Of a DNA stretch of 64,000 bases, positions 25,702-36,599 are shown in pieces (the first letter of the stretch is position 1; each line of letters starts with the position of its first letter). The stretch comes from Monosporascus cannonballus. Its lineage: Eukaryota > Ascomycota > Sordariomycetes > Xylariales. The notes beneath the pieces were generated by a model. That model was not told where the DNA came from and searched no databases. It was given only the letters and a program-made list of their open reading frames with translations. The DNA is taken from assembly GCA_004154925.1 (NCBI GenBank), contig QJNS01000748.1:62001-126000 (forward strand), written 5' to 3'. A program made the position numbers and the translations under genes.

Positions 25702-26401
25702 ATGTCATTCCCCAATGTCTGGCATCATCGGAAGGTAGCGGAAACCGCCGCCAAGGCCTGCGAGATCTGCTACAGACCCAGCAGTAGCGTCTTGATCACG
25801 CCGGACAACAAAGTCCGTGACTTCACTAAGGACGTCCTTTAGAGGATTCGGGATACTGATATTCTCATCCAGGATTGGTTCTATGTGTGCCCTATGCATC
25901 TGAAGGATACTAAATTCTGCACGCCCATCATCGACCATGAGGCCATAGCAGCCAGAAAGAGGAGGGAGGAGGACGAGGAGATCGCCAGGCTGAAGAAGGA
26001 GTACGACGAGAAGCAGCGCAAAAAGAAAGAAAAGGAGGCCGAGAAGGACAAAGGCAAGGACGGAGAGAAGGAAAAGGATAAGAAGGATGAATCCAAACCT
26101 GACAAAACAGTAAGTCCAATCATCTACTCATCCCCGTCCAGCAGCTGCATATATTCATTGGCCATAGGGCAAAGAGCAGGGAGCGGGAACTCCACCGAAA
26201 GATGAGGAGCCAAAAGTGTTCGCACTACAGAAGTCGGTGCTCTGCTCTGAAACCCGAGGGAAGGGGGCTTGACTGACCAGTCTCAGGACCTTCTATCAAC
26301 AACGCCTCAACAAGAAGCGGCAGGCTGAGATGGCCAAGAAGATGCGTGAACGGATGAAAGAACCGGACTTCTTCCCCGCCGTCCCGAAGGGCGATCTCTG
26401 A
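25702..26401 (+). CDS. vfa1: Vps4-associated protein 1 (Vfa1, DUF1742 family)
   Basis: Vfa1 binds the MIT domain of the ESCRT ATPase Vps4 at endosomes and stimulates it in yeast. Four exons: 25702-25812, 25873-26109, 26180-26232 and 26287-26401. The introns are 60, 70 and 54 bp, each GT...AG (donors GTCCGT, GTAAGT, GTCGGT). The product is 171 aa. Residues 1-50 hold a putative zinc site, Cys20-x2-Cys23 and Cys43-x2-His46, within the family-typical start MSFPNVWHHRKVAETAAKAC. About 60-115 is a Lys/Glu-rich helix. The C-terminus (about 128-171) has KVFALQKTFYQQRLNKKRQ and ends EPDFFPAVPKGDL, the conserved end of the family. The family-like sequence across each junction supports the splice choices; the first donor is the least usual. 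Zinc binding is inferred from spacing. Confidence 0.93.
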
Positions 26402-27553
26402 GGCCGAGAACGGGCCGGAATGAGTCCGACAGGGTTCAGTTCAACCGAATTCCATACAAGGCGGCCAGCGATACGGTCGTAGCGGGCCCGAGTGCCTACC
26501 CAGGTACGGCTGGGGCTTGGATGACTAGCCTCTTCTGCCCGTCTACTCCGTCTTACAGCACTCCATCAAGCTTCCTTGAGCTAAATCATCCTCATGACGA
26601 AATGTATCATCGACAAGGGGGTCATGGAAGAATGTAACAGCGTTAAGCGGCGCACGGCTCGGCTTTACCAAGCCAGATACGATTTATCTTTCAAGCAGCC
26701 CGCATATTTCTGCCAAGCTACAAAACCACTTGTTAATATCCGCCTCGGAAGGTTACTTCACTTGGCAACACCACCAGCAACCCCAACTTCTGAAGTTCCC
26801 TTGTAGGATGTATCCGCCAACTGCAGAGTATCTCCCTGATACACATACCCCGCAGAGTGAATGCAACATCACCCGGCTCAACCCTTCGCACAGTAGCTGA
26901 CCAGGTGTAAGCAGCTCCCGTGACTTACGCATATGGATGACGACAGCAAGGCTGACCGGGTTCAATCACATATCACATGACTCTGCCCTAATGCAAGCCT
27001 TATAGGGCGTTTCTTACTATCTCATGGGGTAAAGCTGACCCATCCAATACAGCATTCAAATAGGCAACATTTAGCGATTCAACCCTTCCTGACCATCAGA
27101 GCCGGAGTCGTCAAGGGTTCTCCTATTCCGCATTCATGTGTGTAATCACACTTGCCCTACATGCAGCTTCCCCGCCCGAGCGATATCTCTAGGAACTAAC
27201 ACCAAGTAGTCGCTGCGCTCCCGGAAGCGTACTAGTGCTTACCCTACGTATGCCCTTAGTATCGAGGAAGCCAGCCAGTCGGCAGGCCATAAGATGTACA
27301 GTACTTCTAAATTTACGACCCTCGCTTAAGTAACTGGTCCTCTGGTAGAATGCGGGTAACTGTTTGATAGGTAGACCCTGGTCGGGTAAGCATGTTACTC
27401 GGGATCCATATACTTTGGCTAACAGCTCGCTTACGCACATAAGCACATATGGCCGGTTGGTTCCCTATACTCAAAGCGTGCAGCGCTTCCTACGAGATGT
27501 GCATATATGCAGGCGGGCCTGGGGTCCTCGCGCGGGGAAACGTAGAACTCGCT
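26402..27553. other. Intergenic, no gene recognised
   Basis: Downstream of vfa1. Composition is normal. The frames at 26594-26806 (plus) and 27189-27446 (minus) are open but have no recognisable domain and no sensible splice extension. Confidence 0.5.
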
Positions 27554-28479
27554 TTACCGGATCTCCGCCTCCCATCCATGTTGGCAAAACGTCACCGAGT
27601 GCTGAACTCGATGGCCAAGCTCTAGGAGGCCGACCGCTAATCCCGTGAGATCTGAAGCATCCTCTATCGAGAGTCTGCATCTCTGCCACGATCCCACGGG
27701 TAGCATGCATATCCACTACATTATCCCAGACCCTGGATACCTTCGGTTCTATGGTATGGCCCCAGGTGCTACCGGTACTCAGGGCGATCGTGGGGACATC
27801 CCTTAGTTCCAATTCGACGGTAGAGGACCATGCCGGCTAACACCGCTTTCTCCATTCCAGATCTCCATGTTCTGCAGCTTAGGCAGTGCCATGGCTGCGC
27901 TCGCTGCGGCTTGTAACAGCTCCTCGATGGGTGTCTCTTTATGTGGGAGGGTGCAGGGGCTGTTACGTGACGGCCAGCGACTCGCGGTTCGGCCATTCAG
28001 GCCGCACCTGCGACTGCTTCTAGAAGCAATTGGTTGAAATAACTCTGGCCTGCTATAGCGCCTTATTTCTCCAAAATGGCGATTTCGGGACGGCGCCAAA
28101 CGTGACATAAGGGTTTATGATACACTACCAGTGATGTATCCAATGAATTTGCTAGATTATGTGGCTAGGAGTCCTGGGAGAGATCCCTAGCAACTGCAAG
28201 AAACGCAGCAAACAGATGATTTAATAGCCAACTCTCATCCGCGAATGTCGTGCCCGAAGAAGGGATCATGCCCATCTTGCAGTGCCCGTGGAAGAAAGGG
28301 CTGTGATCCTCGAATATGGAAAGACTCTTGAGAGAATTCGCTCTATTTAAGTACTCGTCCAGTTTCTGCTGGGAACTTGAAATATAACGAGCACCTCCAT
28401 ACAGCCAGACGAAATCACTCAGGAATACCATAGCGTGAGACGTACCGCTGCCGAAAATGGAATAATGTAGAGACGCCAA
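27554..28479 (-). pseudogene. Decayed F-box-associated family protein
   Basis: The minus strand carries consecutive pieces of one protein in different frames. 28479-28165 gives NSLKSLSIFED, then FADESWLLNHLFAAFLAVARD. 27,93x-27,847 gives IEELLQAAASAAMALPKLQ followed by NMEIWNG. 27,81x-27,66x gives ELRDVPTIAL, TWGHTIEPKVSRVW and then DMHATR. About 27,650-27,556 gives AVGLLELGHRV and ends at a stop at 27554-27556. The order and phrases (FED, AA..A..MP.LQ.MEIWNG, EP.V...W..V) match a large fungal family annotated as F-box proteins, the C-terminal half as DUF6546 as I recall. At least three frame changes and a stop at 28165 separate the pieces, more than introns would explain. The F-box end itself is not seen. 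No strong AT shift, so the decay is by indels rather than RIP. Confidence 0.6.
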
Positions 28480-29829
28480 GGTTCAAAAACCACATTTTCG
28501 AGGCCAGACACGTATGAGACCCTGACATCACACACAGAAGCGTATAACTGAAGAAGAAGTGTATTAAAGGTTACCTGACCTCTAGAAGGTCCTAGCTAGA
28601 AAGTGAAGGTAGCGAACCCTCCTTTTATACACGTAAATACAGCTGGAGCTGGGAGAAAAAGGTACCAGGGGTACAGGAAGTAATTCCCGCTAAGGCTGAC
28701 TGGCTTTACTAGGTCTGACAACACGCTCCTTAAAATGCTCATAGATCGGATTGAGATGCAAACCACGAAAATAGTATGGACGGACAAGTAATCACGTCGC
28801 CACATCAGCGATTAGAAGTTCCTTTAACTTTTTGGATTCAAAGCTGTCAAAGCCGAGACCAACGACTTCTCCGGACACTCGGAGTTTTCTCTGCGCCCTC
28901 TCGGGTCACGTAACCGTACGCCATTTGCCCAGCCATGACGGTTATCACCACGTATATGGCCTTGACAATGCCGAGGCATATAAGCATCGTATGCTTCCTG
29001 GCTGCAGCCTTCGTCATAAGGCCGCGGACAATTGTCTCCCTATCGCTGCGGTAGTCACGAAAATGAGGTTCTGAATTGCTCGGAGATTGTACGCTGAGAT
29101 CCAAGACCAGTCCCTCGGTGAGCGTACCTATTTCCCGTTCTTGTTAAATACGGGCTTTATAACCCTCGTACATGGCCAGTTACTTTAAGTAAATTGAGAT
29201 TTACTGGCTAATATCTCGCTGGAATTCTGAAGGGAACTCGGAATGGACATAGTGACTTGGTTATTCAAGAGATCTACGTAAGGCAGTAAGGCTCTTTTTC
29301 AGCAAGCCAAGAACCAGAAAAGTAATTTTCTGGCATCTTTCAAACCCCTTTGTAAGATATTCCCGGTGTGTGGGAGATGCGTCCTGTTAAAACCCAGGAA
29401 GCTATATTTTATGCAAGAAGCGGTGGGATCTGACAACGACCAATAAACTTATAAACCCAGGGAAGTTGTGCTACCCTGGCATATGCAAGCAGCCATAAGA
29501 TCACACTGGTCAGTTATTATAGTAATAGAGACGACCGTTCAACCCTAGGCCGGTTCTGGCACCGGCAATTCCAAGGATCTCACGCTTGGAGCTAGGGGCA
29601 ACATGAATTATATATAGCGGTGACTCCATAGGAGCAAGACGCATTAAAAGCCCGTTTCGAGGTTGCGTTATTAGTAGAGGGTAGTTAAGGTGCAGTTCGG
29701 TTAACTTCAGCAACTCAAACTTGTAGGGAATCAAAATCAGAATCAGCAAACCGTTCGGGTCGTTCGGAATCGGCATTTCCACTTTTTTTCTGCTGAAAAT
29801 TGCTGATTTTCTCCCATTTCAAAATTAAT
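28480..29829. other. Gene-island right edge, no gene recognised
   Basis: GC falls gradually. Open frames at 28596-28805, 28847-29104 and 29510-29782 (minus) show no family features. The 20-mer GCAGTTCGGTTAACTTCAGC at about 29692-29711 recurs inverted in the second island near 57,075-57,094, so part of this edge is probably a dispersed repeat. Confidence 0.5.
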
Positions 29830-30066
29830 AATTTCGAACTGCTAAAGTTATTAATTAACGCTGTTAATTAATAGCATATAGATTACATTAGGAACTCTAC
29901 CGTAGCCTAAAGCCGTCTTTTTAGCTATATATTCTAATAACGCTATAGATCTAGATTTTCGTAACTATCGCTTTGCAATCTTATAATAAAACTTAACGTT
30001 TTCCGCGATCAGGAATTATAGTAATAATACGAAAAACGCGTCGATATTAGCAAAAATAACTTATTA
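29830..30066. other. AT-rich border, nothing recognised
   Basis: Abrupt change to RIP-like composition. Ends in CTTTC, the left duplication of the next element. Confidence 0.6.
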
Positions 30067-30071
30067 CTTTC

Positions 30072-30472
30072 TGTAACGGCTATACGGTTTAACCAACTAT
30101 TAAACCTTAGTCGTACGGGTTTATGTTGGCAGGAGTATCGTAGGAATCTAAGCAATAAATACAGTAACGTATTACGTCTCGTAATACCAAAGGTGCTTTA
30201 AGTAACGAATTATTATTGATAAATATTGCAAACTAATATTATCTAAATTATGGAAATAATAAACGTATATATTTTAATCCCTTTATTACTGCTTATCTTT
30301 GCTTAATAAAGTTTTGCTAAACGGTTATTTAATATTATTTAGTTATGCTTAGTTGTATTTAATCGTACTTAGTTGAAATCCGCTAAGCACTAATTACGTA
30401 ACCCTAAACTAGCGTAACTTTGTAATCTTAGCTGGACCGTTTCCGCAGGCCTAGCTAGCTTGAGTTATAATA
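30072..30472 (-). repeat. 3' LTR of Gypsy copy 3
   Basis: 401 bp, starts TGTAACGGC on the plus strand and ends GTTATAATA. Aligns with 43180-43581 throughout. Confidence 0.9.
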
Positions 30473-30647
30473 CGATCTCCCCTCTCTCTAAATTTTGCCC
30501 TTAAAATTTTTCTTTTTTTCTGGTAAACCTTTTCCTTTCAAAATATCGGCCCGCATTATTAAAAATCGTCGTCAGGTTCTTTCGTTTATTACGTAACGTC
30601 AAAATCTGCTTTTTATCTTTAACGATTTTAATTTTGAAATTATATCG

Positions 30648-31133
30648 TATTTTTTATGCTTTTCCAAAAACTGGAAATACGAAATAATGGAAAACATTTT
30701 TAAATATAAGGCGTACGTTAAACGTAGCTGTTTTTATGATAATAACGGCGTTCTCCTATTTTCTTTAAAAAATATTCGTACCGAAAATCAACGTTTAAAA
30801 CGCGAAAAAATACTTACAGAAAAACGTTTCTTGGAATTGCAAAAACGTTATTAGCAAGAAATAAATAAGGCCATTACGCGGTTAATCCGTTTTCGAAAAC
30901 AGAAAGCGTTTTTTCGTTCGAAAGGAATTAAAATAGTATAACAAGAATTACAGTCGCTAAAGGAGCTGGAACATTAAAAGCAGGCCAACGCCAAGGCTTC
31001 CTTAGCCGTCTTAGCTCCTTCCCTTAAGCTGCCTGGCGTTACCTGGCCGCTGGAAAACGTTAATTGGGATATTATTATATCCGGTGGTTCCGTTGCTATT
31101 GGTAAAAGTTTTTCAATAGGCGTTAGGCGTTAA
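30648..31133 (+). pseudogene. Antisense accessory ORF of copy 3
   Basis: Same position and orientation as the ORF at 1279-1880. Six places at codons 30648, 30657, 30678, 30705, 30714 and 30735 are Tyr, Cys, Tyr, Tyr, Tyr, Tyr, with spacing x2-x6-x8-x2-x6, the canonical Zn2Cys6 pattern if the Tyr codons were Cys before RIP. A charged coiled-coil segment follows (NQRLKREKILTEKRFLELQK), with one TAG at about 30852 where CAG is likely ancestral. After a further frame break the C-terminal part gives VNWDIIISGGS and ends with IGVRR and a stop at 31131-31133. The start codon is not identifiable. Binding to DNA or nucleic acid is only an inference from the cluster. Confidence 0.72.
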
Positions 31134-31149
31134 TAAGGTTTTTGGCGAG

Positions 31150-34100
31150 TTCTCAAGTATTTTCGGAGTCCGGGTATTTTTTCACTTAATCAGGTATTAG
31201 GTAAGTCCGTTTTGTTTCCGTATATCGAGGATTTTCTTTACCTTATATGCTTATTCGTTTTTTATTTTCATATCGTCTTATGCCGTATACACCTTAATTG
31301 TATTTGCTGCTAACTCGAATAAAGAAATATGAAAAATTAAATGGAATTAATTTTTAGTAAAAATTCCAATTAATAATTGTTTTCTAAGATTTTCTTAACG
31401 ATTTTATATGAACCGATATATTTGAAATCGAGTTTTTTGCTAGGTCGTTTTATTTAGATATTTTTAGTAACGAGGAAAATTATTTTCCTTTTTTCGAAAG
31501 TTAATCTTTTTAACCTTTTTTAATTATAATACTTACTTATTTGATTTCGTACGAATTTTAGTTTTATCTTTATTTCCTGATGTAACTATCGTAATTATTT
31601 TAATATAAAGATTGCTTTAATATTAATTAAACCGTTATCGCGTATTTTTTGTAAATTTTTAAAATAAAATTAAATTTTGCGTTTATTAATATTATCTTAA
31701 TATTTTTGTAATAGCTGGTGTTATAATTAATTATATGATTAATAATTTTTTAACTTAAATATTTTGTTTATAATTAATATAATATTATAAGTAAATTTCT
31801 AAAGTTTAATGTGTTCGTTCCGTTTGTTTATCCGTTTAAAATCTAAATATATTAAATAATTTATAATTTAAACCGATTTATACTTTTAAGTTTTGCAAAA
31901 GTTTAGATACAAATATTAATCCTTTATTTAACATAATTTCTATTAATAATTCGTATATGTTGAAAATATTTTTAAAGAAAATATATGCTATTTATTTGTC
32001 GTTTATATTTTTGTAATATGGTAAAAAATAAAAAAACTTTGTAAATCGGTTAACAATAACGAAAATGCTATAGTAATATATTTTTGTAACTGGAACGTTT
32101 AATATAGGAAATTTAATAATAAAATTAAATATAATTAAATATTATAGTCGTTTTGCGATTAATAATGGCTATAATTTTCCGTATGGCTTATGTCGTCAAA
32201 TTTTTACTTTAGCGCAAATATCGTATTACCGTATAATATTTTGTACCGTTAATTTTATTTTAAGAAAGAAATATATACGTTAAAATTGTTTTAGGATTTT
32301 ATAGATTTCTGAATATCCGTATAATTAATATTTATGTATTTTTTGTACTAAATCCTTTTAATATTTTTCTGGAATTTATATTTTATTCGTTTTTTAATTT
32401 TTTAGGAGATTATCGTTATATTATTAGATTTTTCAATATATATTATAAGGTATTTTCCGAATTGTCGCAATTTGTCGTAGGCGTAAATATCTTTTTAAAG
32501 TAATATCGAAAATTATATAGCTAATTTTAACCAATTTTGTTTCGAAATTTGGCCGTTTGCTTAAAGTATTTGCTTTGCTATTTTCTGAACCTTTTTTGTA
32601 AATAATAACGAAATCGAAATTCGATAATTCTTTTACATATTTTAATTATTGTCCTATAAATTCCTTAATTGTAATAAATCGGATAAAGATTTAATAATCC
32701 GTATAAACCTTAACCTGGTACAAACTTCTTTTTAAGAAATACTTAAACTTGCAAAATGCCATAATAATAGCTATAAATTTCTTATTTAAAATACTGTAAT
32801 TGGGCTTGATTTCTTTTAACTTGTACGAAAAAAATGCAATAAGGTGCAATTTGCCTTAATTATTTCGTTATCTAATTATTGCGTTTAATGCGTAATCCAA
32901 AATATCGATTTTTAACTTAACGGGATAATTTAGATTATACATAATTAATATTAATTCGTTAGTAATCGCATTTTTGATATTTTGAAATATTTTTTCCATA
33001 TCTGTCGTTTATTTGAATTTTTTTTCCTAAGGTTTATTAAGGGTATAATAATTTTGTTAAAGTTCCGAATAAACTTCTTATAATAATTGGCGAATCCGAG
33101 AAATACTTATACTTTTTTAATTATTATTGGCGTTTGTTATTTTGTAATTGTAGCGATTTTTGTAGGGTTTATCCTGATATGTCCTAAGGTGATAATATGT
33201 TCTAGATATTTTACTTTTTATTTGTGGAATTAATTTTTTTTGCTTTAATAAATAACCTTATATTTTAAAAAATTTAAAGGATTTTATGAACATATTTTGC
33301 GTATATCTTTTTTATTTCTGAAAAAATACGAATATCGTCGAAATAGTAAATAACGAAAATATCAAGGTATTTTCGTAATATATAGTTTATTATCCGTTAA
33401 AAAGTTATTAGTACGTTTATAAATCTTATTAATATAACCAAAAATTTAAACAGTCCGTATTTTATTTTAAAGGTTATTTTTTATTTATATCCTTTTTTGA
33501 TTTTAATAATGTTATATTTATTTTTAAGATTAAATATTATGAATTATTTAGTTCCTAAAAATCGGTTTTTTATTTTCGTAATTAAAAATAATAGTATTCG
33601 ATTTTTGATAGTAATATTATTTAGTTGTCGGTAATTAATAATAAGTTATAATTTTTTATTTTTTTAAGTACGAAGAATATTAGGTAATTTGCGGATGATT
33701 TCGAAGGTTAAATTCTTTTTTTCTGTAACCGATTTTCTAGGCATTTTTTGAAAATACATAATTTGTTTCCGTTAAAATTATAAATAGGGTAAAATTTCGT
33801 TAAAGATTTTTCCTTAAGGATTATTTTATAATCTTATGTATTATATTTTAATAATTGCGTATTAAGCTTTTTTTTAAAAACCTGCTTATATTTATAATAT
33901 TATAATAATATATTAATTAAATCTTTTAACTTTTAAGGCTATTGTTTTTATTATTTTAGATCGTTATTTAATTGTTTTAATTTTATTTTAATAATGATAA
34001 TAATGCGTCGTATTTTTTTTAATGCCAGTTTTTTATGTTTTATCTTTTTATGTAATAAGGTTTTTATCGTATCTTTATGACTATATTTGTCGCTATCATC

Positions 34101-34797
34101 GATCGAATATTAAGATTTTAATTTTTTTATTTATTAATAGGGTATAAAGCAAACCTTATTTGGCCAATTCCGTTATTAATTAAGATTCCGTATTAGCATA
34201 TCTATAATAATCCTAAGATTATATCGTAATTCATAAATAGAACAATATTAAAATTAATTATTTAGTATTTTCCTTAAATAAAAATTTCGAAGTAATTAAT
34301 TTTGCATATGATTTTTCCGTTATTAAAAGCGAATTCCTAACCTTCGATATTCGTCGCTATATAGGGGTTTTACTTATATCTTTATAACAATCTAAACTTA
34401 TTAACTATATTTGATATAATATAATTCCCGCCCAGAATTTTGCAGTTTATTATTACGATATATTAATACATTCCGATTCGTATTTCCAAGGTAATAAAGT
34501 TATTAACGTTTTTTATCGCCGTATTTATAGCCTTTTTTGGGAGTTCCTTTTAACTTTTTTAGGTTTTGTTATTTTGCGGCTTTTTTGTAAGTAATCTTTT
34601 TTTTAATTTTTGTTCGAATTTGATAAGCTTTATTTATATTTCTTCGTTTAACGCGTTAAGTTATTATATTTGTCGTTATTATTAACGTATTATTTCTTTA
34701 AATCGTATTAATTATTTTTAATTCTTTTGCAATTTTTCTCCTTATCGAATAAATTATTTTTTTATATTTGCAATTATATCTTATTATACGTTATCCT
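31150..34797 (-). pseudogene. pol relic of Gypsy copy 3, part 1
   Basis: Minus-strand polymerase region up to the nested insertion, with the reverse transcriptase box DD at 33334-33345. It continues beyond the insertion at about 41,554-43,170 with the gag side. Heavily stopped. Boundaries are from alignment with copies 1 and 4. Confidence 0.8.
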
Positions 34798-34802
34798 AAT
34801 TA

Positions 34803-35194
34803 TGTTACGACCTGACAAGCCACGGCCTCCAGAAACGGTCGCAACAGGAAGGCCAAGAAAACTATGTGGATCAGGTCACGTAAGAGATCACCAACTTACT
34901 GGTGGTAAGCCAGTGAGCCGGATTACCAACTTACTGGTGGTAAACCAGTGAGCCGGATTACCAACTTACTGGTGGTGATCCAGCTAACGGAATAAGGATA
35001 TATATGCTTATTATTTTTATAATCTAAATAATACTAGCTTATAATATTTATTAATACCAATTATTTGTAATAATAAGGTATTAAAAGATGTAATACAATT
35101 ATTGTATTTATTGTTCAGATTTTTACGATACTCTTATTAACATAAATCCGTCGACTTAAGGTTTAATAATTGGTTAAACCGTTAGGCCGTTATA
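34803..35194 (+). repeat. 5' LTR of nested Gypsy element
   Basis: 392 bp, same length as the 3' partner. Carries three imperfect 35 bp tandem units at about 34890-34985. Confidence 0.92.
34890..34985 (+). repeat. 35 bp tandem repeat inside the LTR (U3)
   Basis: Two and a half copies of a unit beginning ACCAACTTACTGG and ending GAGCCGGATT. Each unit contains ACTGG and CCAGT as a small inverted pair. The 3' LTR has the same array at 41244-41339. Repeats in U3 often act as enhancer-like sites; that role here is inferred. Confidence 0.75.
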
Positions 35195-35254
35195 CGTTGC
35201 AAGCTTTTGTTCAATAATACCGTTAAACTTTAAGTAGTACGTAATACTGTCAAA

Positions 35255-36360
35255 ATGTCGACCAGCATTTAGGAAACCCTTACTTAATAGCTTCAGGCTC
35301 GAATTCGAAAGCTGGAAAAAAAAGTTCGACAACTTGGGGTTACGCTATTTACCTAACCCTTTCTCGCCCGCATAAAGCTTAAAAAGCTAGAACCCTATGA
35401 TGGAAAAGGTAACCCTTAGATTTTCTTAACTTAAGCACGAATTTACTTTCGTTTCTTAAACCTTAGCGACCTAGCAGATATAATCCTAATAATAAAAGCA
35501 TACCTAATAAGGGATACGGCTAATTGGTTTAAGCTTATCATAAGAAATTTTCTAAAAATAAAAAAAACAAATAAAAAGGATTTTATTAATAAAATCTTTT
35601 TAATTTATACTAATTTCAGAAATAAAGTACGTAATAATTTCGGCAATCCGGATAAAAAATGATTAACGGTTTAATAACATTTATAATTTTAACAAAAAGG
35701 GTTTACGTTTAAATATATCGTAACCTTCAAAAGTTTTGCGGCTAAGGCGGGATAAAGAAATAACAAAACGAACGTTTTTATCGACATATTTTATAAGGGA
35801 TTAAAGGATAATATAAAGGATAAAATTATTCAGATTAAACGACCAGTTGCCCAAGACCGGTATATTGCAAAAGTAATTAAAATTAATAATTAATAATTTG
35901 AAAAACAATAAGAAAAAAAAGATAATATGCCTTACGTTCGGGATATAACAAGTTCAACAAGGGAAAAAAACGAAACGTATCCTTTATTTCTTATAACACG
36001 GTGCCAGGATTTATGGAATTCGGCGTTACCCATAAGCAAAATTAAAACCAAATTAAGTGCTTTAATTATGATAAAATAGGATATAAGACTTACAAGTATA
36101 AAAAGCCCAAAAAATTACGATAAAATAACTGGACCTTTATACCGGAAAAATAATCCAGAAATAATTAAAGAAATAATAATAAAATTATTAATATAATCCA
36201 AGCCAAATATATATTAGGTTTACGACAAAAAGTCTAATAAGAATTATTACGATAAGAAATGCGACGAAAAATACGAAAAGCCAAAAAGCTAACTTAGTAA
36301 ATATCGCGAATATAACAAAAAACATTATAAATATAATTACGTAAATATTAAAACTAAATA
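35255..36360 (+). pseudogene. gag relic of nested Gypsy element
   Basis: Likely start ATG at 35255 (MSTS). The region continues through a charged segment RIRKLEKKVRQLG, then KLEPYDGKG and FLT.ARIYF, typical of fungal Gypsy capsid genes. A CCHC knuckle lies at 36058-36099, C-x2-Y-x4-Y-x4-Y, where the second Cys, the His and the last Cys have become Tyr through transitions. Several CAG/CAA-type codons are now stops. The product would have formed the retroelement capsid and bound its RNA. Confidence 0.8.
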
Positions 36361-36599
36361 AACGAAATTTATCCCGGAACGCCTAATTAATACGGCAGGA
36401 CATACGCCATATATTATCGATAACGAAAATACCCCGATTACGAAAAATGGAAATAACATATCCATATACGAATTACATATATATATTACAAAGGATTCGA
36501 TTTTCTAAACCGTACCGGATATAACAAAAATAATAAGCAATAATATCGACAGTTTCCAACCATAACCCCAGGAAATATCTAATAACTGGCCGAAACAAA

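Noticed and set aside
25881..26123. Minus-strand frame of 80 codons rich in Ser/Phe/Leu
   Set aside because: Antisense to the Lys/Glu-rich helix of vfa1.
22000..29800. tRNA or rRNA genes in the island
   Set aside because: Scanned for T-arm consensus and cloverleaf pairing by eye; no convincing candidate.
34727..34951. Open frame across an LTR border
   Set aside because: It runs from host element sequence into the nested LTR and its repeats, so it is not an ancestral gene.
34890..34985. CRISPR-like array
   Set aside because: Three directly adjacent imperfect repeats without spacers, present in both LTRs of one element in a fungal genome.
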